Positions 19,475 through 28,512 of a stretch of DNA of 39,315 nucleotides are shown in pieces (position 1 is the first letter of the stretch; every line of letters starts with the position of its first letter). The stretch covers positions 1 to 39,315 of the forward strand of contig NZ_VJOL01000023.1 of assembly GCF_007556705.1 (NCBI RefSeq), in the 5' to 3' direction. This DNA is from Tepidimonas thermarum (lineage in GTDB: Bacteria; Pseudomonadota; Gammaproteobacteria; Burkholderiales; Burkholderiaceae_C). The translations under genes and the position numbers were made by a program. The notes beneath the pieces are model-generated. The model saw only the letters and a list, made by a program, of their open reading frames with translations, searched no databases and was not told the DNA's origin.

Positions 19475-22400
19475 GTGCGTCTGCAAACCATCAAGTTGTC
19501 CGGCTTCAAGTCGTTCGCCGAGCCGACCACCTTCCAGTTGCCGGGGCAGCTGGTGGGGGTGGTGGGCCCGAACGGGTGCGGCAAATCCAACATCATGGAT
19601 GCCGTGCGCTGGGTGTTGGGCGAGTCCAAGGCCAGCGAGCTGCGCGGCGAGTCCATGCAGGACGTCATCTTCAACGGCACCACCACGCGCAAGCCGGCGC
19701 AGCGCGCCAGCGTCGAGCTGATTTTCGACAACAGCGCGCGCCGCGCCGGCGGGCCGTGGAACCAATACGCCGAAATTTCCGTCAAGCGCGTGCTCACGCG
19801 CGATGGTACGAGCAGCTACTACATCAACCAGCAACCGGTGCGCCGGCGCGACGTGCAGGACGTCTTCCTGGGGACGGGCCTGGGGCCGCGCGCCTACGCG
19901 ATCATTGGCCAGGGCACGATCAGCCGCATCATCGAGAGCCGGCCGGAAGAGCTGCGCTTGTTTTTGGAGGAAGCAGCCGGGGTATCCAAGTACAAAGAGC
20001 GCCGGCGCGAAACCGCCAACCGACTGGCCGACACGCGCGAGAACCTGACCCGGGTCGAAGACATCCTGCGCGAGCTCAACGCCAACCTCGAGCGCCTGGA
20101 GCAGCAGGCCGCGGTCGCGCGGCGCTACCACGAGCTGCAGTCCGCCGTCACGCGGCGCCAACACCAGCTCTGGTGGCTCAAGCGCCGCGAGGCGCAGACC
20201 CAGCTCGAGCAGGTGCGCGCCGACGGCTTGCAGTTGGTCAACGCGCTCGAGGAACGCGTGGCCCAACTGCGCAGCGCCGAAGCCGATCTGGAGGCGATTC
20301 GCCAAGCCCATTACGACGCCGGCGAGGCGGTCAACCGCGCCCAGGGGCAGCTCTATGAGGCCGGGGCCGAGGTGGCGCGCTTGGAGGCGGAAATCCGCTT
20401 CGTCGTCGAGGGGCGCCAGCGCGCCGAGCAGCGCAGCGCGGCGCTGGCCCAGCAAAGCGCCGACTGGCGCGCGCGCGCCGAGCAGGCGGCCCAAGCCCTG
20501 GCGGCGCTGGACGAGCAGGAGCTCGGTGCGGCCGAGCAGGCCGAGGTGCTGGCGGCGCGGCTGGACGAGCTGGCGCAGCGTCTGCCGGCGCTGGAAGACG
20601 CGCAGCGCCAGGCGCAGGCCCGTGTCGCCCAGCAGCGCCAGCGGGTGGCCGAGGTCCAGCAGGCCATCGGCGTGCTGGCGGCGGAGCAGCGCGGGCTCGA
20701 TGAACAGGCGCGCCAGCTGCAACAGCGCCGCGACCGGCTGGCGCAGGACCACGCCCGTGTGCAGCCGCCGGACGCCGAGCGCCTGCAGCACTGGCGGGCC
20801 GAGTTGGATGCCGTGCACGCCGAGCACGCCGCCGCCGAAGCCCGGCTGGCCGAGGCCGAAGCGCTGTTGCCGCAGCTCGAGGACGAGCGGCGCGCCGCGC
20901 AGCAGGCGGAACACGCGCAGGCGCGGCGGCTGGCCGAGCTGCAGGCCCGTTTGCAGGCGCTGCGTGCCCTGCAGGACAAACTGCAGACCGATGAGCGGCT
21001 GCAACCCTGGCTGCAGCGGCATGGCTTGGATACCCTGGCGGGCCTGTGGACGCGCCTGGACACCGACGAGGGCTGGGAGACCGCGCTCGAAGCCGCTTTG
21101 CGCGAGCGCCTGCGCGCGCTGCAAGTCGGCGCGCTCGACAACGTGCGCTCGCTCGAACGGGACCCCCCGCCCGCGAAGCTGGCCTTTTTTGCGCCGCCGC
21201 CGGCCGCGGCTGCGCCAGCGCCGCTGGCCGCTGCCGGTGGCGTGCCCCTGATCGAGCGGGTGCGGGTGCACGACGCGGCCCTGCACGCCGTGTTGGCGAC
21301 GTGGCTGCAGGGTGCCATTGGCGTGCCCGACCTGGCCACCGCGCTGCAGCAGCGCGCGGCGCTGGCGCCCGGGCAGCGCTGCTACACACCGCAGGGGCAC
21401 AGCGTGGGCCCGCACGACGTGGCCTTCTACGCCGCCGACGAACCCCAGGCCGGTCTGCTCGCGCGTGCGCACGAAATCGACCACCTGGAGCGCGAAATTC
21501 GCGCCCAGGCGCTCATCCACGACGAAGCGCGCGCCCAGGTGCAGCGCGCCGAAGCGCGCTGGGCCGACACCACGGAGCACCTGCGGCAGGCGCGCCGCGA
21601 TCTGGCCGACGCGCAACAACGCCGCCACGCCATCCAGGTCGAGCTGCTCAAGGGCGAGCAGGCTGCCGATCAGGCCCGCCAGCGCCAGGCGCAGCTCGAG
21701 CAGGATCTGGACGAGGTGGAGCAGGCGCTGGAAACGCTGCAGGCGCGCCGCCTCGAGGCCGAGGCGCGCTTCGAGGCGCTCGATTTGCAACTGGCCGACA
21801 CGCAGGAGCAGCTCACCGTCCTCGAGGACGCTGCGGCGCAGGCTGAGCGCCAGGTCAGCGCCGCGCGCGAGCAGGTGCGCGCCGCCGAGCGGCAGGCGCA
21901 GGAGGCGGCGTTTGCCCAGCGCGCCTTGGCCGCGCGCCGCGCGGCGTTGCAGCGCGACGTGCAGACCGCGCAGGAGCAGCAAGCCCGTCTGGACCTGGAA
22001 CGCGAGCAGGTGCAGGCCGAGCTGCAGCGCCTGAGCGAGAGCACCGAGCGCAACGGCTTGCAGGACGCACTGGCCGAGCGCCAACGGTGCGAGCAGGTGT
22101 TGGCCCAGGCGCGCAGCCGCTACGACGAGCTCACCGCGCGATTGCGCGCCGCCGACGAGCAGCGCTTGCGCATCGAGCGCGAACTCGATCCCCTGCGTGC
22201 CCGCATCACCGAATTTCAGCTCAAGGAGCAGGCCGCGCAGCTCGCACTCGAGCAATACAGCCAGTGGCTGGCCGAGGCCGGCGCGAACCTCGACGACGTG
22301 GCCCAGACCGTGCAGGCCGACGGCGTGCGCATGTCCGGGCTGCCTGGGGAAATCGACCGGCTGCAACGGGACATCGCCGCCTTGGGGGCGGTCAACCTGG

Positions 22401-23005
22401 CGGCGCTGGAAGAGCTCAGCGCGGCGCGTGAGCGCCAGCAGTTCCTGGCCAGCCAGTCGCACGATTTGCAGCAGGCCATCCAGACCCTGGAAGACGCCAT
22501 CCGCAAAATCGACGCAGAGACCCGCGCGCTGCTGGCGCACACCTTTGAGACCGTCAACGCCCACTTCGGGCGCATGTTCCCGGAGCTGTTTGGCGGCGGC
22601 CAGGCCCGGCTCATCATGACGGGCGAGGAAATCCTCGACGCCGGGGTGCAGGTCATGGCACAGCCGCCCGGCAAAAAAAACCAGACCATCCACCTGCTCT
22701 CCGGTGGCGAAAAAGCGCTGACCGCGATCGCGCTGGTGTTTGCCATCTTCCAGCTCAACCCGGCGCCGTTTTGCCTGCTCGACGAGGTCGATGCACCGCT
22801 GGACGACGCCAACACCGAGCGCTATGCCCGCCTGGTCACGCGCATGAGCCGCGACACCCAGTTTCTTTTCATCAGCCACAACCGCATTGCCATGGAAATG
22901 GCCCAACAGCTCATCGGCGTCACCATGCAGGAGCAGGGTGTCTCGCGCATCGTGGCGGTCGACCTCGCCGGGGCGGCCTCGTTGATGGACAATGGGGGCG
23001 CATGA
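19475..23005 (+). CDS. smc: Chromosome segregation ATPase SMC
   Basis: A 1176-residue condensin subunit that compacts and segregates the chromosome, working with ScpA and ScpB (not in this window). The N-terminal Walker A is GPNGCGKS at about 31-38. A long Ala/Gln/Glu/Arg-rich coiled coil (about 170-500) leads to the hinge (about 505-650, including GLDTLAGLWTRLDTDEGWE). A second coiled coil follows, then the C-terminal ATPase half with signature LSGGEKAL (from about 1075) and Walker B CLLDEVDAP (Asp/Glu near 1103-1104). The start is GTG at 19475, chosen because the family N-terminus RLQTIKLSGFKSF begins there. The stop overlaps the zipA start (ATGA). Confidence 0.97.
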   Translation: MRLQTIKLSGFKSFAEPTTFQLPGQLVGVVGPNGCGKSNIMDAVRWVLGESKASELRGESMQDVIFNGTTTRKPAQRASVELIFDNSARRAGGPWNQYAEISVKRVLTRDGTSSYYINQQPVRRRDVQDVFLGTGLGPRAYAIIGQGTISRIIESRPEELRLFLEEAAGVSKYKERRRETANRLADTRENLTRVEDILRELNANLERLEQQAAVARRYHELQSAVTRRQHQLWWLKRREAQTQLEQVRADGLQLVNALEERVAQLRSAEADLEAIRQAHYDAGEAVNRAQGQLYEAGAEVARLEAEIRFVVEGRQRAEQRSAALAQQSADWRARAEQAAQALAALDEQELGAAEQAEVLAARLDELAQRLPALEDAQRQAQARVAQQRQRVAEVQQAIGVLAAEQRGLDEQARQLQQRRDRLAQDHARVQPPDAERLQHWRAELDAVHAEHAAAEARLAEAEALLPQLEDERRAAQQAEHAQARRLAELQARLQALRALQDKLQTDERLQPWLQRHGLDTLAGLWTRLDTDEGWETALEAALRERLRALQVGALDNVRSLERDPPPAKLAFFAPPPAAAAPAPLAAAGGVPLIERVRVHDAALHAVLATWLQGAIGVPDLATALQQRAALAPGQRCYTPQGHSVGPHDVAFYAADEPQAGLLARAHEIDHLEREIRAQALIHDEARAQVQRAEARWADTTEHLRQARRDLADAQQRRHAIQVELLKGEQAADQARQRQAQLEQDLDEVEQALETLQARRLEAEARFEALDLQLADTQEQLTVLEDAAAQAERQVSAAREQVRAAERQAQEAAFAQRALAARRAALQRDVQTAQEQQARLDLEREQVQAELQRLSESTERNGLQDALAERQRCEQVLAQARSRYDELTARLRAADEQRLRIERELDPLRARITEFQLKEQAAQLALEQYSQWLAEAGANLDDVAQTVQADGVRMSGLPGEIDRLQRDIAALGAVNLAALEELSAARERQQFLASQSHDLQQAIQTLEDAIRKIDAETRALLAHTFETVNAHFGRMFPELFGGGQARLIMTGEEILDAGVQVMAQPPGKKNQTIHLLSGGEKALTAIALVFAIFQLNPAPFCLLDEVDAPLDDANTERYARLVTRMSRDTQFLFISHNRIAMEMAQQLIGVTMQEQGVSRIVAVDLAGAASLMDNGGA

Positions 23006-24057
23006 TGGATTCATTGCAGATCGGCCTGATCGTCATGGGCGGCTTGCTGCTGGTGGGCGTGTGGGGCTACCACCGCTGGCAGGTCCGGCGGCTGGCGCCG
23101 CGGCGCGCCCGACCGGCTGCAGACGGCGAAGGCAGCGTTGCTGCCGCGCCACGTCTGGAGCCGAGCCTGGATGACGAGGCGACCACCGAACCGCTCGCCG
23201 CCGGCGCACCGGCGGCCGCCGCAGCGCCACCAGCCGTGCTGTCGGCGCGGCTGGACGTGATCGTGCCGCTGCAGCTGGAAAAGCCCGTCTCGGGGGATGC
23301 GGTGCTGCAGTCCATGCCCGGCAGCCGCCGGGTGGGCAGCAAGCCGCTGTTCATCGAGGGGCTGCCCCAGGATGCCACCGACGCCCAGGCGTGGGAGGCG
23401 CCGCGACCGGGTCAGCGTTACCAGGCGCTGCGCGCCGGGGTGCAGCTCGCCAACCGGGCTGGGCCGCTCAACGAAATCGAATATTCCGAGTTCGTGCAAA
23501 AAATCGAGGGCTGGGCCGAGCACTTGCTGGCCGCGGCCGACTTCCCGGACATGATGGCGGTGGTGCAGCGCGCGCGCGAGCTCGACCAGTTTGCAGCCGC
23601 CCACGATGCGCAACTGGCCTTTACCATCCGCGCGCGCCGTGCGGCGTGGAGCCCGGACTACGTCATGCAACATGCGGCGCGGGTGGGGTTCGTGCCTGGC
23701 ACGCTGCCCGGCCGCTTGGTGTTGCCCGCGTCGCAGGGGGGTGGGGCCGTGCTGGTGCTGCAACTGGAGACGCAGGCGGCGCTGGCGGACGACCCGGCGC
23801 TGGCCATCCTGCGTGAGGTGCGCCTGACGCTGGAGGCCACCCACGTGCCGCGCAGCGAGCGCCCGTACCAGCGCTTGCGCGAGCTGTCGCAGGCGCTGGC
23901 CAGCGCGATGGACGGTCTGGTCACCGATGACGCCGGCCAGGTGCTCGATGCCGATGCGCTGGATCGCATCGGTGCCGAACTCGACGCCCTCTACGAAGCG
24001 CTGGAGGCGCACGCGGTCCCGGCCGGATCGCCCGAGGCGCGGCGGCTGTTCAGCTAG
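23002..24057 (+). CDS. zipA: Cell division protein ZipA
   Basis: A 351-residue inner-membrane protein tethering FtsZ to the membrane at midcell. One N-terminal membrane helix (about residues 5-21, LQIGLIVMGGLLLVGVWG) is followed by basic residues, a Pro/Ala-rich linker (about 30-85) and a globular C-domain of the ZipA FtsZ-binding type (about 215-345, including LAFTIRARRAAWSP and VLQLETQAALADD). The start overlaps the smc stop as ATGA; a second ATG follows immediately. In relatives ligA usually follows zipA, but here the next gene is convergent. The zipA stop shares CTAG with the stop of the Hpt gene. Confidence 0.87.
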   Translation: MMDSLQIGLIVMGGLLLVGVWGYHRWQVRRLAPRRARPAADGEGSVAAAPRLEPSLDDEATTEPLAAGAPAAAAAPPAVLSARLDVIVPLQLEKPVSGDAVLQSMPGSRRVGSKPLFIEGLPQDATDAQAWEAPRPGQRYQALRAGVQLANRAGPLNEIEYSEFVQKIEGWAEHLLAAADFPDMMAVVQRARELDQFAAAHDAQLAFTIRARRAAWSPDYVMQHAARVGFVPGTLPGRLVLPASQGGGAVLVLQLETQAALADDPALAILREVRLTLEATHVPRSERPYQRLRELSQALASAMDGLVTDDAGQVLDADALDRIGAELDALYEALEAHAVPAGSPEARRLFS

Positions 24058-24398
24058 CGCACGTAGCGGCCGTCGCGCAGGGCCTGCACCGTGGCCGGTG
24101 CAAGCTGCCGCAGCGCGGCCAGCTCGGTTTGGACCAGCGCCGCGTCGCCGGCCTGGGCCGCTTTTTCAAGCCGGCTGGCCGTCTCCGCCAGCGCCACCGC
24201 GCCCAGGTTGCCGCTGCTGCCCTTGAGCGCGTGGGCACGCCGGTGCAGGCGCGGCCAGTCGCCCGCGGTCCACGCCGCGTCGAGTTCGGCCAGCTCGCTG
24301 TCGAGCTGGTCCACATACAGACGCGCAATGTCGCGCAACTCGTCCCCCAGCAAACTGAGCAGTTCGTTCAGGCTGGCGGTGTTGAGCAGGACGGACAT
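24054..24398 (-). CDS. Stand-alone histidine phosphotransfer (Hpt) protein
   Basis: A 114-residue, mostly helical Hpt domain protein that relays phosphoryl groups between histidine kinases and receiver domains. The phospho-acceptor motif HALKGSSGNLGA places the histidine at residue 56. No kinase domain is attached. The stop codon overlaps that of zipA (convergent, shared CTAG). The gene is divergent from the receiver-GGDEF-EAL gene 126 nt away, the natural candidate partner (inference). No clear Shine-Dalgarno precedes the ATG. Confidence 0.88.
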   Translation of the reverse strand: MSVLLNTASLNELLSLLGDELRDIARLYVDQLDSELAELDAAWTAGDWPRLHRRAHALKGSSGNLGAVALAETASRLEKAAQAGDAALVQTELAALRQLAPATVQALRDGRYVR

Positions 24399-24424
24399 GG
24401 GCGTCGGTAACGGCGGTGGGCGGA

Positions 24425-24447
24425 TTGACCCCAAGTGATGCTATTGT
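24425..24447 (+). promoter_or_regulatory. Weak promoter candidate for the REC-GGDEF-EAL gene
   Basis: TTGACC (24425-24430) and an extended -10-like TGCTATTGT (24439-24447) are the most promoter-like elements in the 126-nt divergent spacer. Their spacing of 11 nt is too short for both to serve one sigma-70 promoter, so only the extended -10 may be used. Confidence 0.25.
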
Positions 24448-24524
24448 AGAAGGGTGGGCTGCTGCCGCGCCGACCTTCCGCCGCCCCGCCGCGGCCACCG
24501 CGCATTCACGGCCACCGTGCATTC

Positions 24525-26654
24525 ATGAACGACCTGACCCTGCCTGCTTCGGACGACAGTGCCCGTGCTGCGAATGCCGGCGCGCCGCTGGCCACCGTGC
24601 TCATCGTCGATGACGACCGGGCGACGCGGGCCATGGTGCGCGCCGTGCTCGCGCGCGAGCGCTACCGCGTCGTCGAGGCACCCGACGGGCAGGCGGCCAT
24701 TGCCGCCGTGCAGGCCGAGCGGCCCGACCTGATCCTCATGGACGTGATGATGCCGGTTCTGGACGGTCACGCCGCGTGTGCGCACATCCGGCGTCTGCTG
24801 GCCGATGATGCGTTGCCGATCGTGATGCTCACCGCGGCCGACGACATCGATTCGATCGAGGCGGCGTTCGAGGCTGGGGCCACGGACTTCATCACCAAGC
24901 CGATCAACTGGGCGCTGCTGCGCCAGCGCGTGCGCTACGCCCTGCGCGCGGGTGACCTGACGCGCGAGGTGCGCCGTGCCCGGCTGCGCGAGCTGTCGGT
25001 GCGCAAAATCGCCGGCCTGGGTTATTGGGAGTGGCATCTGGACACCGACCGCTTGCGCTGGAGCGACGAAATCGAGCCGCTGGCCGGGCTGGATGCGCGC
25101 GAAGGCGTGTCGCGACAGGATTTTTTGGACCGTGTCCACACCGATGACCGAGCCCGGCTCAACGCGGCGCTGGGGGCGGTGCGCGACGACGGGGCGCGAC
25201 TGGAACAGGAATTTCGGATCCGCGTGCGTGACAGCGACCGCGTGGTGCGGGTGGTCGGCGAGCGCGGGCGGCACGGCGACGACGCGCAGTGCGTCATGGG
25301 CGTGTTCCAGGATGTGACCGACATGCGCCGCACCGAGGCGCTGGTCGATTACCTGTCCCTGCACGACGACACGACCGCGTTGCCCAACCGGCGCCTGTTT
25401 TTGCACCGCGCGGCGCAGCACATCGAAGCGGCGGGTGGTGGTCAAAAGGCGGTCGTGCTGATTGGCACCGTCGACATCCACCGGTTTGGCCGCTACAACG
25501 AAACGCTGGGCGAAAGCGGGGCCAACGAGCTGCTGGCGCTGCTGGGGCAGCGCTTGCGGCGCGCGATGGACGAGCGTGTCATCGCCGATGCCGCCCGCAT
25601 CGGGGGCGATGAATTTGCGGTCGCCATCCAGGCCGCCGACGAGGCGGCTGCGTTGGCGCAATGGCGGCGCGTACTGACGCTGTTGCGCCAGCCCGTGATG
25701 CTGCGGGAGCAGTCCTGGTTGCTCACCATGAGCGCTGGCTGGGCGCTGTGTCCCCGTCACGGATGCGAGCCGCAGTCGCTGCTGACCCTGGCGCAGGAGG
25801 CGCAGCAGCGCGCGCGCACCCAGGGGCGCGACGACATGGGCGCGCAAGCCGACGATGCCCGTACCCAGCGCCGCCAGCGGCTGTTGAGCATGGAGGCCGC
25901 ATTGGCCCAGGCACTGGCGCGCGATGAATGGTGCCTGTTCTACCAGCCGCAAATGGACTTCGGCACCGGGCGTATCGTCGGCTACGAGGCGTTGCTGCGG
26001 TGGCAGTCGCCGCAGTTTGGCATGGTCTCGCCGGTGGAGTTTGTGCCGCTGCTGGAGGAGTCCGGCCTGATCGTCGATGTCGGCGCGTGGGTGCTGGAGA
26101 CGGCGGCCCGCCAGGCCGCGGCCTGGGAGCGCGCCGGGCTTGCGCTGCGCGTGGGCATCAACCTGTCGCCGCGGCAGTTTCTGGCGCCGGTGTTGCCTGG
26201 GCAGATCGAGTCGGCCCTGCGCGCCAGCGGTGTATCGCCCCATTGCATCGAGCTCGAGATCACCGAGAGTCTGGCGATGCAGGACATTGATCACACGGTG
26301 CGGCTGCTGCAGCGTTACCGCGCCGCTGGCGTCAAGGTGGCCATCGACGATTTTGGCGTTGGCCACTCCTCGCTGGCGTATGTGCTGCAGTTTCCGGTCG
26401 ATGCGATCAAAATCGACCGCGCATTTGTCACCCATATCACGCGCGGGCCCGCAGACCGCGCCATCGTGCGCGCGGTGGTGGCGCTGGGCCAATCGCTGGG
26501 TGTGGACGTCATCGCCGAGGGGGTGGAAACCCAGCGTCAGTGCGACTTTCTCGAGGCCATCGGCGTCACCCAGGTGCAGGGCTACCTGATAGGCCGGCCG
26601 ATGCCCGCCACCGATTTGGAGGCGTTGGCACGCGACTACTGCCGCACGCTCTGA
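24525..26654 (+). CDS. REC-PAS-GGDEF-EAL cyclic-di-GMP response regulator
   Basis: A 709-residue cytosolic protein. Its receiver domain (about 24-140) has VDDD, the phospho-acceptor Asp 73 in LILMDVMMP, MLTA and ITKPI. A PAS-like segment follows (about 160-270). The GGDEF domain (about 285-440) keeps IGGDEF at 360-364, but the substrate-binding Asp of the usual GD(E) helix is Asn in ESGANELL, and no RxxD inhibitory site is seen. The EAL domain (about 455-700) keeps all the residues expected of an active phosphodiesterase: YEALLRW (488-490), NLSPRQF, EITES, DDFGVGHSS, KIDRAF, AEGVET and QGYLIGRP. It is therefore more likely a c-di-GMP phosphodiesterase with a weak or regulatory GGDEF domain. 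Divergent from the Hpt gene. Confidence 0.93.
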   Translation: MNDLTLPASDDSARAANAGAPLATVLIVDDDRATRAMVRAVLARERYRVVEAPDGQAAIAAVQAERPDLILMDVMMPVLDGHAACAHIRRLLADDALPIVMLTAADDIDSIEAAFEAGATDFITKPINWALLRQRVRYALRAGDLTREVRRARLRELSVRKIAGLGYWEWHLDTDRLRWSDEIEPLAGLDAREGVSRQDFLDRVHTDDRARLNAALGAVRDDGARLEQEFRIRVRDSDRVVRVVGERGRHGDDAQCVMGVFQDVTDMRRTEALVDYLSLHDDTTALPNRRLFLHRAAQHIEAAGGGQKAVVLIGTVDIHRFGRYNETLGESGANELLALLGQRLRRAMDERVIADAARIGGDEFAVAIQAADEAAALAQWRRVLTLLRQPVMLREQSWLLTMSAGWALCPRHGCEPQSLLTLAQEAQQRARTQGRDDMGAQADDARTQRRQRLLSMEAALAQALARDEWCLFYQPQMDFGTGRIVGYEALLRWQSPQFGMVSPVEFVPLLEESGLIVDVGAWVLETAARQAAAWERAGLALRVGINLSPRQFLAPVLPGQIESALRASGVSPHCIELEITESLAMQDIDHTVRLLQRYRAAGVKVAIDDFGVGHSSLAYVLQFPVDAIKIDRAFVTHITRGPADRAIVRAVVALGQSLGVDVIAEGVETQRQCDFLEAIGVTQVQGYLIGRPMPATDLEALARDYCRTL

Positions 26655-26685
26655 CGCCCGCGCGGCGCATCGTGCGGCCCGGGCG
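26655..26685. terminator. Hairpin between convergent stops
   Basis: CGCCCG (26655-26660) pairs with CGGGCG (26680-26685), and an inner GCGC/GUGC stem is possible. It fills the 33-nt gap between the convergent EAL and Nudix genes. There is no U-tract on either side, so termination efficiency is uncertain. Confidence 0.4.
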
Positions 26686-26687
26686 CC

Positions 26688-27242
26688 CTAGCCGATGTTG
26701 CCGGTGTGCACGCCAAATTGCCCGCGCCGCCGGTCCTCGAAGTAGCGTCGCAGCGTCTCCTGCACGGTGCGAAACGCCAAATCCTCCCACGGGATTTCGT
26801 GCTCGTAAAACAGGCGCGCCTCCAGCGTTTCGTGGCCGGGCGCAAAGCGGTCGCTGAGCAGCCGCGCGCGGTAGTAGATGTGCACCTGGCCCACGCGCGC
26901 CACGTTGAGCAGGGTGAACAGCCCCTCCAGCGCGATGTCGGCGCCGGCTTCCTCCTGCGTTTCGCGCACGGCGCCTTCTTCGGTGGTTTCGCCCAGCTCC
27001 ATGAAGCCGGCGGGCAGGGTCCACTTGCCCCAGCGCGGCTCGATGGCGCGCCGGCACAGCAGCACCTGCTGCCCCTGCGCGCCCCAGTGCGGCACCGTGC
27101 CGACCACGTTGAGTGGGTTTTCGTAGTGGATGGTGCCGCACGCTGGGCACACCGCCCGCACGCGCGTGTCGCCGTCGTCGGGGACGCGGTACTCGACAGC
27201 GGTGGCACACGCACGGCAAAACCGGATGGGACTGCGCAACAT
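26688..27242 (-). CDS. Nudix hydrolase with N-terminal zinc ribbon
   Basis: A 184-residue hydrolase of nucleoside diphosphates linked to another moiety. The N-terminus has two cysteine pairs (FCRACA and CPACG) forming a zinc ribbon of the kind found on ADP-ribose/NADH pyrophosphatase-like Nudix proteins. The Nudix box is intact: GFMELGETTEEGAVRETQEEAG. The substrate is not predictable. It lies 55 nt after the TRAP solute-binding protein gene, with a strong hairpin in the gap, so it may be separately controlled. Confidence 0.9.
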   Translation of the reverse strand: MLRSPIRFCRACATAVEYRVPDDGDTRVRAVCPACGTIHYENPLNVVGTVPHWGAQGQQVLLCRRAIEPRWGKWTLPAGFMELGETTEEGAVRETQEEAGADIALEGLFTLLNVARVGQVHIYYRARLLSDRFAPGHETLEARLFYEHEIPWEDLAFRTVQETLRRYFEDRRRGQFGVHTGNIG

Positions 27243-27258
27243 GCCCGCCAGTGTAGTG

Positions 27259-27286
27259 CCAGCGCACGCGCATGACCGTGCGCTGG
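27259..27286 (-). terminator. 10-bp hairpin after the TRAP protein gene
   Basis: A perfect 10-bp inverted repeat (27259-27268 against 27277-27286, CCAGCGCACG and CGTGCGCTGG) with an 8-nt loop lies just after the dctP-like stop and before the Nudix start. It is strong enough to act as a transcription brake or mRNA 3'-end protector, but lacks a U-tract. Confidence 0.5.
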
Positions 27287-27297
27287 GCCGTGGTGGA

Positions 27298-28341
27298 TTA
27301 CCGCTTGGTGTGTTTTTCGATCAGCTTGCGCGCGGTGTCGAGCAAATCGCGGCCGTTGAAGCCACGCTTGTCCATGTCCTGCACCCACTCGACCTCGACC
27401 TGCCGGGCGCGGCGGCGGAACTCCTGCGCCTGCTCCATGCCGATGGTGTGGATCTTGTTGCCGCGCTCCACGGCAAGCTTGCGCGCCGGGGCGTCGCCGG
27501 CTTGCTGCGTGCGCCCCAAAAAGGCCGAGGTTTCGATCCCGGAGTTGGCATCGATGACTTTCTTCAAGTCGGACGGCAGCGACTCGTAGCGCGCCTTGTT
27601 CATGCCCATGACGAACGTCGTGGTGTAGAGCGCGCCGCCCGCGGGGTCGAACTCGCTGTGGTGGCTCACCAGCTCGTGCACCTTGACCGAGGGGACCACC
27701 TCCCACGGAATCACACAGCCGTCGATCACGCCCTTGGAGAGCGCATCGGGGATCTGCGGCAGCGGCATGCCCACCGGCGTGGCCCCCAGGTAGCCCAGCA
27801 TCTTGGTGATTTGCCGTGTCGGCCCGCGCATCTTGAGGCCGCGCAAATCGTCGGGCTGCGTGATCACACGGGGCTTGACGTGGAACATGCCCGGACCGTG
27901 CACCTGAAAGGCAATCGGGTGGATGTCGCGGTATTCATCGGCGGCCTTGGTCTGCACGTACTCCCAAAACGCCTTGGAGGTGGCCTCGGCGTTGGTCATC
28001 ATGAACGGCAGCTCGAACACCTCGGTGCGCGGAAACCGCCCTGGCGTGTTGCCCGGCAGCGTCCACACGATGTCCACGACGCCATCCTTGGCCTGGTCGT
28101 AGAGCTGCACCGGCGAGCCCCCCAGCTGCATGGCCGGGTAGGCTTCGAATTTGATGCGCCCGCCCGAGTCTTTCTCAACCTTGTCCATCCAGGCCTTGTG
28201 CATGTTGAGCCACACGTTGGACGTGGGCGACATGAAGGTGTGAAACTTGAGCGTGACGCTGGGCTGTGCAAAGCCGATCAGGGCGGGAGCGCCCAGGGCG
28301 ACGGCGGCGCCCGATTGCAGCAGGGTGCGGCGCTGGATCAT
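27298..28341 (-). CDS. TRAP transporter periplasmic solute-binding protein (DctP family)
   Basis: A 347-residue periplasmic binding protein for an organic acid. The N-terminus MIQRRTLLQSGAAVALGAP has a twin-arginine-like signal with cleavage probably after the GFA region. The DctP pattern is clear: LKFHTFMSPTSNVWLNMHKAWMD, AMQLGGSPVQLYDQAKDGVVDIVW, GLKMRGPTRQITKMLGYLGATPVGMP and DGCVIPWEVVPS. A Shine-Dalgarno (GGAG) precedes the ATG at 28341. The DctQ and DctM membrane partners are absent on both sides, so it is an orphan that must use permeases encoded elsewhere or has another binding role. The ligand is unknown. Confidence 0.9.
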   Translation of the reverse strand: MIQRRTLLQSGAAVALGAPALIGFAQPSVTLKFHTFMSPTSNVWLNMHKAWMDKVEKDSGGRIKFEAYPAMQLGGSPVQLYDQAKDGVVDIVWTLPGNTPGRFPRTEVFELPFMMTNAEATSKAFWEYVQTKAADEYRDIHPIAFQVHGPGMFHVKPRVITQPDDLRGLKMRGPTRQITKMLGYLGATPVGMPLPQIPDALSKGVIDGCVIPWEVVPSVKVHELVSHHSEFDPAGGALYTTTFVMGMNKARYESLPSDLKKVIDANSGIETSAFLGRTQQAGDAPARKLAVERGNKIHTIGMEQAQEFRRRARQVEVEWVQDMDKRGFNGRDLLDTARKLIEKHTKR

Positions 28342-28458
28342 GGTGCAGATCTCCGGAAACGACGTGGATGGGCAGGTCCGCACGGACTGGTTGGGGAGTG
28401 CTGTGCGGTGTCCCGTAGTGTAGGGCGCCGCGCCCGCTCATGGTGGCCGTCTCGGGGT

Positions 28459-28486
28459 TTGTCTGGGTGCGCCACGCGGCTAGACT
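28459..28486 (+). promoter_or_regulatory. Promoter candidate for maiA-pgeF
   Basis: TTGTCT (28459-28464) and TAGACT (28481-28486) are separated by 16 nt, each matching the sigma-70 consensus at four of six positions. Transcription would start near 28493, about 20 nt before maiA, within a small hairpin GGGGT/ACCCC (28489-28503). Confidence 0.4.
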
Positions 28487-28512
28487 GTGGGGTCTGACAC
28501 CCCTTCGATGCC

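Noticed and set aside
19307-23014. Very long open frame antisense to smc
   Set aside because: High GC with a strong third-position bias keeps the opposite frame open; the translation is Leu/Gln/His/Arg-rich with no recognisable domain, while the plus strand encodes a complete SMC with all motifs.
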